DNA of 52,494 bases from an uncultured cyanobacterium. GTDB lineage: Bacteria; Cyanobacteriota; Cyanobacteriia; CACIAM-69d. Location of the stretch: positions 1 to 52,494 of the forward strand of contig CALGDE010000160.1 of assembly GCA_937883785.1 (NCBI GenBank), given 5' to 3'. This document shows, in pieces, positions 16,392 through 24,270 of the stretch (its first letter is position 1; every line of letters starts with the position of its first letter). A program made the position numbers and the translations under genes. A model generated the notes under the pieces. It worked only from the letters and a program-made list of their open reading frames with translations, did not search any database and was not told where the DNA came from.

Positions 16392-17765
16392 ATGTTGCGA
16401 TCGCTCCATCCCACCCATAGCGTGTTGAAAAAGTTGCGACAGGGTTTATCGATGTGCCCTAAACAGAAGGCGTCGAAGGGGGGCAATGCTGGGCAGGGGA
16501 ATTGGCGACAGTTTGGGGGGCGGTTAACGGCAGCGCTTTTGGTGCTGATTTTAAGTTGGGCTGGGCTGGGGGGCTCTCCGGCTCAAGCTTTAACGGAAGA
16601 CCAAAAAATCTTTAATGAGGCATGGCGAGCGGTTAGCCGTGCCTATTTGGACGACTCTTTTAATGGGCAAAACTGGTGGAAGCTGCGGGAACAGGCGATG
16701 AAAAAGCCCTTTCGCGATCGCGAAGCCACCCACGATGCTATCCGCGAAATGCTGGGCACATTGGACGATCCGTTTACGCGGTTTCTAAGTCCAGAGCAAT
16801 ATCGCAGTTTGCGCACCAATACGGCGGGAGAGTTGACTGGCGTGGGGTTGCAAATTGGTTTAGACGGCGAGTCAGGGCAGTTGGTGGTGGTGACGCCGCT
16901 ATCGGGATCGCCGGCGGAGGATGCGGGATTTGTGCCCCAGGATGTCATTGAGGCCATCGACGGCATTCCTACGGAAAAGCTGACCCTGGATGAGGCGGCG
17001 GAAAAGATGCGGGGTCCGGTGGGTAGCCCGGTGCTGCTGTCAGTGCGCCACGTGGACGGAGAACACGAGGACGTGACCTTAGAGCGGGCGCGGGTGGAGA
17101 TTAACCCGGTGAATTTTAAGCTGCGACAGACGGACTCAGGGTTTAAGGCGGGCTATATTCGCCTCAGTCAATTCAATAGCAATGCGGCGATGGATGTGGC
17201 GATCGCCGTTCGAAAGTTGGAAGAACAGGGCGCCCAGGGGTATGTGCTAGACCTACGCAATAATCCGGGCGGCTTGCTCCAGGCGGGCATTGAAATTGCG
17301 CGCCAGTGGATTGATGAGGGGGCGATCGTTTACACGGTTAATCGCCAGGGGGTGCTGGATGGTTTTAATGCCACAGGTACTGCCTTGACTGATGCGCCGC
17401 TGGTGGTGTTGGTGAATCGCGGCACCGCTAGCGCTAGCGAAATTTTGGCGGGCGCCCTTCAGGATAATGGGCGGGCGTTGTTGGTGGGCGATCGCACCTT
17501 TGGTAAGGGGTTGATTCAGTCCCTGTTTGACCTATCTGACGGCTCTGGGGTGGCGGTGACCGTGGCGAAATACGAAACGCCGGACCACCACGATATTAAT
17601 AAGCTGGGTATTGAGCCGGACAAGCTGGTGGAGGCGATCGCCCTGGTCAAGAATCCTAAGGATTTGAAGAAAGCTCAAAAGCTAAGTAAAGCCGCCGTCA
17701 AGACCATTGAAGGGGATCCCGTTTATGATGCCGCTATTAAGCTTTTGGAGCAGCAGCAGGTTTAG
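16392..17765 (+). CDS. ctpA: Carboxyl-terminal processing protease
   Basis: This 457-residue S41 serine protease is of the CtpA type, which cleaves the C-terminal extension of the photosystem II D1 precursor at the lumenal side so the manganese cluster can assemble. A signal peptide is visible (hydrophobic core about 46-62, cleavage near SPAQA). A PDZ domain (about 140-230) contains TGVGLQIG and SPAEDAGF. The catalytic pair is S347 in GTASASEIL and K372 in TFGKGLIQS, spaced 25 residues as in D1 processing proteases. ATG 16392 is chosen over a TTG at 16359; a later ATG at 16452 would also keep the signal peptide. Cyanobacteria often carry several Ctp paralogs, so CtpB or CtpC remains possible. 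Confidence 0.9.
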   Translation: MLRSLHPTHSVLKKLRQGLSMCPKQKASKGGNAGQGNWRQFGGRLTAALLVLILSWAGLGGSPAQALTEDQKIFNEAWRAVSRAYLDDSFNGQNWWKLREQAMKKPFRDREATHDAIREMLGTLDDPFTRFLSPEQYRSLRTNTAGELTGVGLQIGLDGESGQLVVVTPLSGSPAEDAGFVPQDVIEAIDGIPTEKLTLDEAAEKMRGPVGSPVLLSVRHVDGEHEDVTLERARVEINPVNFKLRQTDSGFKAGYIRLSQFNSNAAMDVAIAVRKLEEQGAQGYVLDLRNNPGGLLQAGIEIARQWIDEGAIVYTVNRQGVLDGFNATGTALTDAPLVVLVNRGTASASEILAGALQDNGRALLVGDRTFGKGLIQSLFDLSDGSGVAVTVAKYETPDHHDINKLGIEPDKLVEAIALVKNPKDLKKAQKLSKAAVKTIEGDPVYDAAIKLLEQQQV

Positions 17766-17812
17766 GGCTTTATGAAATAGCGGCGGAAGGGGGGGGAGAC
17801 CGTTGTTCGACC

Positions 17813-18667
17813 TTAGTCCAGAAAATGTTCCCATCCGTTATTGACAACGCACTCTCGAAATTCGTCGTAGTTAATAATCAGGTCCTCCATTGACTGTCGA
17901 TTAACCTTCTTATATTTCGCCTTAGCCTTCCTCGACTCCAGCCCCAGATACTCCAGAATCGTGTCGATGGTTTTTTGATGGGCGTCTGCTTGCTCTAAAT
18001 CATCTTCGTAAGCCAGTTCCAAGTGGCTTACATTTTCCAGCCCCTGCCGTTCGAGGGCATCAAAATATATTTTCTTGTTGACCCTTTCCACAAAATTATC
18101 GCAGTCCACCAGGATGCGATGTTTTTCTTCCTTATTGTTGAACTTGTGGGCAGATCCTCGGGCATTTAGAACCAGGTTAGACAGGGCATGCTTCACCCTG
18201 TTTTTTCGGGTGAGAAAGACGCATTTCCAGCCATATTGCTGAAACCTTTGCAGGACTTTTCCTGGATCAAGGGGGCGTTTTCGCTCGTCCGTAAGATGGG
18301 TGACTTTGATATGGAAGATAAAATTCTCGTCGGGGGTCTGCTTTGCCAACCCGTTCATATAGTGCACGGGAAACATGGCTTCCCCTTGGTGGAACCGGGT
18401 CTTGTGGAACGGTCCCAGCAGTTCGCCGCGCTGTTCAAAATACTTTGTTGAGCTGATTAGATTCTCTAGCAACGTGCTCCCGGAGCGTCCCTGGGCGAAG
18501 ATCACAACGCGAATTTGATCCTTAGGGAGCGGTCGAACAATATTGAAAAAATAGTTCCTAATTTCTTTGCCGCGAAAACGTATCCACGCCTTTCGTTTTT
18601 GCCATGGCGTTGCTTTTTTCCGCTTCTTTTTCTTCGGTGTCGAAGGCTGGCTAGTGGATACTGACAA
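17813..18667 (-). CDS. Sulfotransferase-family protein
   Basis: This 284-residue protein has the two PAPS-binding elements of sulfotransferases: the 5'-phosphosulfate loop FAQGRSGSTLLENLI (about 57-71) and the 3'-phosphate segment RKNRVKHALSNLV (about 154-166). It starts with a lysine-rich segment and no signal peptide. Such proteins move sulfate from PAPS to carbohydrates, lipids or proteins, and here the acceptor is unknown; exopolysaccharide sulfation is a guess. The only available start is TTG at 18667, as the next in-frame ATG is near residue 97. No ribosome binding site is visible. It is convergent with ctpA. Confidence 0.82.
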   Translation of the reverse strand: MSVSTSQPSTPKKKKRKKATPWQKRKAWIRFRGKEIRNYFFNIVRPLPKDQIRVVIFAQGRSGSTLLENLISSTKYFEQRGELLGPFHKTRFHQGEAMFPVHYMNGLAKQTPDENFIFHIKVTHLTDERKRPLDPGKVLQRFQQYGWKCVFLTRKNRVKHALSNLVLNARGSAHKFNNKEEKHRILVDCDNFVERVNKKIYFDALERQGLENVSHLELAYEDDLEQADAHQKTIDTILEYLGLESRKAKAKYKKVNRQSMEDLIINYDEFRECVVNNGWEHFLD

Positions 18668-18982
18668 TTGCTTTGTTGACTTTTGTAAGTTGTTTCGACA
18701 GTGAAAATCTAGGACTCAGGCTAGCATGCCTCTCAAGAAACCACTGCCCTAGGTTGAGTGGGGTAGAAATCGGTTGGAAACTAACTTTTGGGCACTGGAA
18801 ATTAGCGCTGGAAATTAGCGCTGGAAATTACTGCCAAGATTCAGTGACCAAGATGGGTAACTCGGGCGAGTAAACAAAACTAAGAATTTACCCATACTCA
18901 ATACCTGGTTACCTTATTGACTACCTCAATACTTAATTACACAGTGCCCAGCAATTATCAGAACGAAAGCTGGCGAGGGCCG
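18668..18982. other. Intergenic region with short tandem array
   Basis: This 315-base gap has no gene I can support. A tandem array TGGAAATTAGCGC (18796-18808), TGGAAATTAGCGC (18809-18821) and a partial TGGAAATTA (18822-18830) lies in it. The 66-codon open frame at 18673 runs through this array and is rejected. Confidence 0.5.
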
Positions 18983-19324
18983 TTACTCTTGCCAATCACC
19001 GGACATAATTGACGCGATGCCTCGACCAATGCGCTGTAGATCTTCTGCTAGCAAGGGCGGCCAGGGAACGCCGGACATTAGTCCCACCTGGTAGGCAATA
19101 TTGCTTTCTACGGCGAGACGGCAGAGGGGACCGGCAAATTCGCGGCTAAGGCTGGGGGTTCCCTCCAGGGCAGCGTGAACCATTTTTACCGCCAGCAAAA
19201 TCGAAGTGACCTGTCCGGGCACCGGGGGCTTGCCATCTTTTAGGCGGTTTAAAAAGGCGTCAGCGTTGGTGGGGCTGGGGGACCCTTGCATAATCAAAAA
19301 TTGACGGGCGGTTTCGTAATCCAT
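18983..19324 (-). CDS. Small conserved cyanobacterial protein, function unknown
   Basis: This 113-residue protein is soluble and mostly helical, with no signal peptide or membrane segment. Segments such as VTSILLAVKMVHAALEG and FAGPLCRLAVESNIAYQ look like a compact helical bundle. I do not recognise a catalytic motif. It is divergent from murT with 160 bases between. The codon use and HIP1-rich surroundings support a real gene. Confidence 0.65.
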   Translation of the reverse strand: MDYETARQFLIMQGSPSPTNADAFLNRLKDGKPPVPGQVTSILLAVKMVHAALEGTPSLSREFAGPLCRLAVESNIAYQVGLMSGVPWPPLLAEDLQRIGRGIASIMSGDWQE

Positions 19325-19484
19325 AACTCAGCCAGTACGTTGGGCAAACCTGCAAAGTTTATTGGGCCGTGCTTATTGGGCCGTTGGGCGCAAAATTGGG
19401 CGAAAACTTTATTGGTTATAGGGTATCGTCGGTGGGACGGGCAAGGATTTTGCGGTCTGATTTTTTGTTGGTGCTTTTTCGTTA

Positions 19485-20834
19485 ATGGTGGATCGGATTC
19501 GGCTGGGTTTGGCGATTTGGGTGGCGCGGGTAGTAACGGCGCTGGTGCGATCGCTGGGGCTGGGAGCGGCAAGTGTGCTTCCCGGCAGCGTGGCGCGACG
19601 GATTCAGCCGCAGGCGCTGCGATTGTTGGCGCGACAGTATGGGCAAGGGGTAGTGCTGGTGGCAGGAACCAACGGGAAGACCACCACATCCCTGTTGCTG
19701 CGCAGTATGTTTGAGGACCATGGATTTTCGGTGACCCACAATGCCACGGGGGCGAACTTGGTCAATGGACTAACGGCGGCGCTGTTGGCGGACGCGAACT
19801 GGTGGGGGCGCATTGATCGAGACGTGGCGATTTTGGAGGTGGACGAAAATGTGTTGCGGCTGGTGTTGCCGGAAATTCGTCCCCGGGTGCTGTTGGCGCT
19901 GAATTTATTTCGCGATCAGTTGGATCGCTACGGGGAGGTGGATACAATCGCCCGGCGCTGGCGAGAGGCGATCGCCCCCCTGGAAAATGCCACGGTGGTT
20001 CTCAATGGGGACGATCCCACCCTTAGTGAATTTGGGCAGCAGTTGGAGAAGCAGTGGGAAGACTTAGCGCGGGTGCAGTATTTTGGGCTGAATGAGCCGG
20101 ATCGATATTTGGAGGAAATTCCCCACGCGGTGGATTCCATTTATTGCCCTCGGTGTGGCACGTCGTTGAACTATCGCGGGGTGTACTTGTCTCACTTGGG
20201 GGATTACCAGTGCCCCTCCTGTGGTTTCGCCAAGTCCAAGCCCCGTTTAAATAGTGCCGATTGGCCGCAGATTCTGATTGGGCTTTACAACAAGTACAAC
20301 ACCTTGGCAGCAGCTGCCACGGCCCAGCTATTTGGGGTGGAAGAAACCACGCTGCGGGGCTCCATTCGAGAATTTAAGGCGGCGTTTGGACGGGCGGAAG
20401 AGCTGACGGTGGAAGGGACGCCGGTGCGAATTTTGTTGTCGAAGAATCCGGTGGGCACCAATGAAACGTTGCGGGCGATCGTGGAGCTGAGCCAGGATCG
20501 TCCCCATGGGGCGACGGTGCTGGTGGTGCTGAATGATCGCATCCCCGACGGCACCGATGTGTCCTGGATTTGGGATGCGGATACGGAAAAGTTAGCCCAA
20601 AGCGCAGGCACCATCGTGGTTAGTGGCGATCGCCTGTACGATATGGCGCTGCGATTAACCTATTCCCAGCCGCAGCCGGGGGCGGGCGCCAGGATTATTC
20701 CCGAAGCGGACCTGGACCAGGCTATTAAACAAGCCCTAGCGGCGGTGCCCGCCGGAGAAACCTTGTATATTGTCCCCACCTATTCCGCCATGTTGGAAGT
20801 GCGACAAATTCTGACCGGACGGGGGATTTTGTAA
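19485..20834 (+). CDS. murT: Lipid II isoglutaminyl synthase subunit MurT
   Basis: This 449-residue Mur-ligase-like protein pairs with GatD to amidate the alpha-carboxyl of D-glutamate in lipid II. It has the ATP-binding loop GTNGKTTT (61-68), the Mur central domain, and a Cys4 zinc ribbon inserted at C221, C224, C243 and C246 (CPRCG and CPSCG), a MurT hallmark. The C-terminal DUF1727-type domain follows (about 310-445). Its TAA stop overlaps the gatD ATG by one base at 20834, so translation is coupled. The system is best known in Gram-positive bacteria; its presence in a cyanobacterium implies amidated peptidoglycan or another Mur-type substrate. Confidence 0.9.
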   Translation: MVDRIRLGLAIWVARVVTALVRSLGLGAASVLPGSVARRIQPQALRLLARQYGQGVVLVAGTNGKTTTSLLLRSMFEDHGFSVTHNATGANLVNGLTAALLADANWWGRIDRDVAILEVDENVLRLVLPEIRPRVLLALNLFRDQLDRYGEVDTIARRWREAIAPLENATVVLNGDDPTLSEFGQQLEKQWEDLARVQYFGLNEPDRYLEEIPHAVDSIYCPRCGTSLNYRGVYLSHLGDYQCPSCGFAKSKPRLNSADWPQILIGLYNKYNTLAAAATAQLFGVEETTLRGSIREFKAAFGRAEELTVEGTPVRILLSKNPVGTNETLRAIVELSQDRPHGATVLVVLNDRIPDGTDVSWIWDADTEKLAQSAGTIVVSGDRLYDMALRLTYSQPQPGAGARIIPEADLDQAIKQALAAVPAGETLYIVPTYSAMLEVRQILTGRGIL

Positions 20835-21631
20835 TGGCAAACGGCACCCCTTTAAAATTGGGCTGGCTTTATCCCACGTTGATGAGCACCTATGGCGATC
20901 GCGGTAATTTAACCTGCTTGCAGCGGCGAGCAGAGTGGCGCGGCATTGCTGTTGAGGTGGTGGCGCTGGATCGGGACTCGCCGGCGGAAGCCTTTGCCCA
21001 GGTGGATGTGATTGTGGGGGGCGGGGCGCAGGATCGTCAGCAGGAACTGGTGATGCGGGATTTACAGGGAGAGAAAGGGGCGGGACTAAAAGCAGCCCTG
21101 GATGGAGGAACGCCGGGGGTGTTTACCTGCGGCTCGCCCCAGCTTTTGGGGCATTATTATGAGCCGGGGGTGGGGCAGCGCATTGACGGCTTGGGGGTTT
21201 TGGATTTGGTGTCGGTGCACCCCGGTCCCGACGCGGATCGCTGCATCGGCAATATGGTGCTGAAAATTACCGCGTCTCGGCTGGCGGCGGATTTGCAAAA
21301 AATGCTGGGACGGGTGCCCTATGTCATTGGCTTTGAAAACCACGGCGGGCGCACTAAGTTGCAGACAGCGGAGCCTTTTGCCCAGGTCATTAAAGGCTAT
21401 GGCAATAATGGGGAAGACGGCACTGAGGGTGCGTTTCAGGGCAATGCGATCGCCACCTATTCCCATGGACCGCTGCTGCCGAAAAATCCATTTTTAGCGG
21501 ACTGGATGTTGAAAAAAGCCCTGGAGCGCCAGCGCCAAGAGGAAGTTAACCTGTCCCCCCTAGATGATGCTTGGGCGGATCAGGGACGGGTGATGATGTT
21601 AAATCGACTTGGGGTGCAAGAATCCGCCTAG
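20834..21631 (+). CDS. gatD: Lipid II isoglutaminyl synthase glutaminase subunit GatD
   Basis: This 265-residue class I (CobB/CobQ-like) glutamine amidotransferase supplies ammonia to MurT. The nucleophile is C99 in VFTCGSPQLLG, and the catalytic histidine is H211 in ATYSHGPLLPKNP. The FENHGGRT block (168-174) and an N-terminal WLYPTLMSTYGDRGN are typical of GatD. The gene begins at the last base of the murT stop, so subunits are made in equal amounts. The TPR gene follows 14 bases after the stop, suggesting a three-gene operon. Confidence 0.9.
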   Translation: MANGTPLKLGWLYPTLMSTYGDRGNLTCLQRRAEWRGIAVEVVALDRDSPAEAFAQVDVIVGGGAQDRQQELVMRDLQGEKGAGLKAALDGGTPGVFTCGSPQLLGHYYEPGVGQRIDGLGVLDLVSVHPGPDADRCIGNMVLKITASRLAADLQKMLGRVPYVIGFENHGGRTKLQTAEPFAQVIKGYGNNGEDGTEGAFQGNAIATYSHGPLLPKNPFLADWMLKKALERQRQEEVNLSPLDDAWADQGRVMMLNRLGVQESA

Positions 21632-21645
21632 GCGGTTGAGGTTGT

Positions 21646-22428
21646 ATGAGCAAGCTACCGCCAGAAATTCGACGGTTATTTGTGGGAATCGCCCTGCTTC
21701 TTGGGGTGGGATTTGTGGGCATCAGTGGGTTTTTGCTGCTGCGATCGCCCGTTGCACCGCCCCCGGTGAGTACACCGCCAGACTCTCCCAATGAACCGCC
21801 CAACGGTGACGGCAGTGCTTCCAACCCAGCAGAGACATCCTCCGAAGCCGCTCCACCGGATATTATTTCCAGCTCCCCCAACACCGTGGAGTCACAAGGG
21901 GAACCGGATCTAGACCAAGTTATTTCAAACTACCGTGGCGAAATTTTACGCAATCGCGATGCGGTGGTGCCTCGCCTAAATTTGGGTGCAGCACTGATGC
22001 AGAAAGGTCGCATCCAAGAAGCTTTGGCCGAATATGAACAGGCGCGACGCATTGACGATAGCGTTCCCGAGCTGCACTACAACCTGGGCAATGCCTACAG
22101 CCAGACCGGTCGCCCCGCCGATGCGATCGCCGCTTACCAACGGGCGATCGCCCTGCGCCCCAACTATGCCAACGCCCACTACAACTTAGGCAATAGCCTG
22201 TTGGCCCTGGGGGAAAGTGCCGAAGCGGAAAATGCCTACCGGGAAGCGATCGCCCACAATGATCAATTTGCCGAAGCCTACGGAAATTTGGGAATTTTGC
22301 TATTCCAGCGCCAAGCCTACGACGAAGCGCGATCAACGTTAATCGAAGCCAAAAAACTACTGCAGCAGCAAGGAAAAGCTGCCCAGCTAACCCAAGTGGA
22401 GACGGTGCTTAATCAGCTTCCCCAGTAG
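21646..22428 (+). CDS. Membrane-anchored TPR protein
   Basis: This 260-residue protein has one N-terminal membrane helix (about 11-33), a proline/serine/glutamate-rich linker (about 35-95) and four TPR motifs (about 103-245), with typical ELHYNLGNAYSQTGRPADAI and NAHYNLGNSLLALGE repeats. The TPR part faces the periplasm if the first helix is an uncleaved signal anchor. It probably scaffolds other proteins. It sits 14 bases after gatD, so an envelope role is likely but not shown. Confidence 0.88.
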   Translation: MSKLPPEIRRLFVGIALLLGVGFVGISGFLLLRSPVAPPPVSTPPDSPNEPPNGDGSASNPAETSSEAAPPDIISSSPNTVESQGEPDLDQVISNYRGEILRNRDAVVPRLNLGAALMQKGRIQEALAEYEQARRIDDSVPELHYNLGNAYSQTGRPADAIAAYQRAIALRPNYANAHYNLGNSLLALGESAEAENAYREAIAHNDQFAEAYGNLGILLFQRQAYDEARSTLIEAKKLLQQQGKAAQLTQVETVLNQLPQ

Positions 22429-22560
22429 AGTTGAGGACTGCTGAAGCAGCAATTGTTACAAGGATTGTTACAGATGTTGATGGAGACGCAATGTCTTCCA
22501 TTTTTTTTGTCGCAAAATACCTGAACAGAAATTAAACGCATATCTATTCAGGACGTAATT

Positions 22561-23154
22561 ATGAGTTGGCTTCGGGGAACTCAAGGAATCGCCGTCATAT
22601 TAGCCCTAGGTTTACTAGGCTGCGGTGAGGCACCTCAATCCAGTGAAAGCACGGCCTCTGCCGCCCAAGAGTCGCCGCAACCCAAGGAATCATCAGAGCC
22701 TATGGAGTCATCGGAACCGATGGAATCGTCGGAGCCTGGTGCAAAGGGAGCCAGCGCCCACGGATCCCATGCCCACGGATCCCATGCCCACGGATCCCAC
22801 GACCACGGTGCGATGGAGCCCTTTGTGGTTCCCGAAGGTGAGGCGGCTCCCACCGTTGATCTGATGGTGAAGCCGGACCCGGTGGCGGGCTGGAATGTCC
22901 AGGTGGCAGCGGAAAATTTTGAGTTTGCCCCGGAAGAACTGGAAAACCCAGGGGACTGGAACGCTGGCCATGCCCATCTGTATTTGAACGACAAAAAAGT
23001 GGCGCGGCTTTATGGTTCCTGGTTTCACCTAACGGGGGTCGAACCGGGCGACCATACTTTGCGAGTGACGTTGAACACCAACGATCACCGGGATTTAGAA
23101 GCCGATGGCGAGATTGTTGAGGCGATCGCCCAATTCACCGTTCCCGAATCCTAA
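22561..23154 (+). CDS. Lipoprotein with His-rich repeats
   Basis: This 197-residue protein has a signal peptide ending in the lipobox LLGC (cysteine at 21). Low-complexity repeats follow: three PMESSE-like units, then AHGSHAHGSHAHGSHDHG (about 66-83), made of near-perfect 15-bp DNA repeats with BamHI-like GGATCC cores. The C-terminal domain has NAGHAHLYLND, RLYGSWFHL and GDHTLRVTLNTNDH, a beta-sandwich-like pattern seen in proteins annotated as unknown. The histidines suggest binding of copper, nickel or zinc in the periplasm or outer membrane, which is inference. A short AGGA lies eight bases before the ATG. Confidence 0.82.
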   Translation: MSWLRGTQGIAVILALGLLGCGEAPQSSESTASAAQESPQPKESSEPMESSEPMESSEPGAKGASAHGSHAHGSHAHGSHDHGAMEPFVVPEGEAAPTVDLMVKPDPVAGWNVQVAAENFEFAPEELENPGDWNAGHAHLYLNDKKVARLYGSWFHLTGVEPGDHTLRVTLNTNDHRDLEADGEIVEAIAQFTVPES

Positions 23155-23192
23155 AAGTCATTTAAGCAGTGCAACTGATTTTTAAATTCCCC

Positions 23193-23654
23193 TCAAGGCT
23201 GATCCTGTCCTCGGGCTTCGGCTTCGGCTTTTAAATCCATTGCAAATCGCTCAAAGGCTTCGTTAAAGGGCGGAATATATTTACCGTAAAGGGGAAATAA
23301 TATTCCGCCTATTTTTTCCACCATTGAAAATAGGGTTTCGCCGTGGGCTTTTTCTTCCAGGGTGTAAACGCGGCTTCCCTGGCGATCGCCCCAAACTAAT
23401 TTTTGGTTGGGCTCAACTTCTTTAACCTTCAGCTTAAATTCTCGCGCAGAATCAAGGGTGGAAACGAGGGTTATAGTGCCTCCCAGCTCAATCTTTCCCC
23501 TAATTGAAATAACCGTAGAGTTCCACCCAGGATAGTTTTCCGCTGTGGTGAGTAAACTCCACACCGTTCCTGGCGAGGCATTAATGGAGATCGACACAGA
23601 GGTTGCGCGACTAAAGGTGGTTTTAACAGTGGTCGCTATACAGTTTTGAGACAT
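23193..23654 (-). CDS. SRPBCC (START-like) domain protein
   Basis: This 153-residue cytosolic protein fits the SRPBCC/polyketide-cyclase-like helix-grip fold. The N-terminal SISINASPGTVWSLLTTAE and NYPGWNSTVISIRG are typical of the first strand, helix and second strand, and the last helix is NEAFERFAMDLKAEAE. Such proteins bind hydrophobic ligands or lipids. No substrate can be named. The stop faces the stop of the His-rich lipoprotein gene. Confidence 0.8.
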   Translation of the reverse strand: MSQNCIATTVKTTFSRATSVSISINASPGTVWSLLTTAENYPGWNSTVISIRGKIELGGTITLVSTLDSAREFKLKVKEVEPNQKLVWGDRQGSRVYTLEEKAHGETLFSMVEKIGGILFPLYGKYIPPFNEAFERFAMDLKAEAEARGQDQP

Positions 23655-23760
23655 GGCGACTGTTGGGTTTCCCTCGGATTCTGCTGTGTCTCCAGAGGCT
23701 TTGTGCTGTGCCGTTGTGATTGATGGCTGTGATTTGTGGCTGGTACTTGTGGCCGATATT

Positions 23761-24018
23761 TTAGGGTTGGCGATCGCCCCAACGCCAGCTTATTTCCTCC
23801 CCTTTCCACCAACAAACCGCAACCAGCGCCGCCGTAGAAACAAACACAACCCCTAGAAACGGCGCCACATTACCAGTTCTAGCAAGGGTAACTGAGCTGG
23901 CAGCAATAATTGAAAGGTGCAGAATGATCACCACCCACCCTTGCCAAGTGCGAGGCGCACCCCAGCCAATGCCATACCGTTTCGCTGGAAACCAATATTT
24001 TTTCTGAGTCATGGTCAT
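23761..24018 (-). CDS. Small two-helix membrane protein
   Basis: This 85-residue protein has two predicted membrane helices (about 28-46 and 53-70) and a hydrophilic start with FPAKRYGIGWGAPRTWQGW, a pattern I recognise from short membrane proteins of unknown role. The ATG at 24018 is used; a second ATG at 24012 would remove two residues, and a TTG at 24033 would add five. No function can be given. Confidence 0.65.
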   Translation of the reverse strand: MTMTQKKYWFPAKRYGIGWGAPRTWQGWVVIILHLSIIAASSVTLARTGNVAPFLGVVFVSTAALVAVCWWKGEEISWRWGDRQP

Positions 24019-24270
24019 ACCGCCCTGTGTCAAAAAACAGCCCTCTACAGTTCTGTCTTAGCTCAAGCCAAAGCCAGTGGACGGGATGTAAAGTCCAAAG
24101 GTTTAAAGTCCAGAGATTTTTTGCCCGCTCCGTTGCGACCTTTGTTGCAATTCTAAATATCCATTACTGGTTTTTACGGACTCCCCTGAATCAGTAAGTT
24201 AGGTTTTACGGAGTATCGGTTCTAACCTTTACCGAGCTGACAGAGACCAACACTGCAATTGAGGTGGCGT

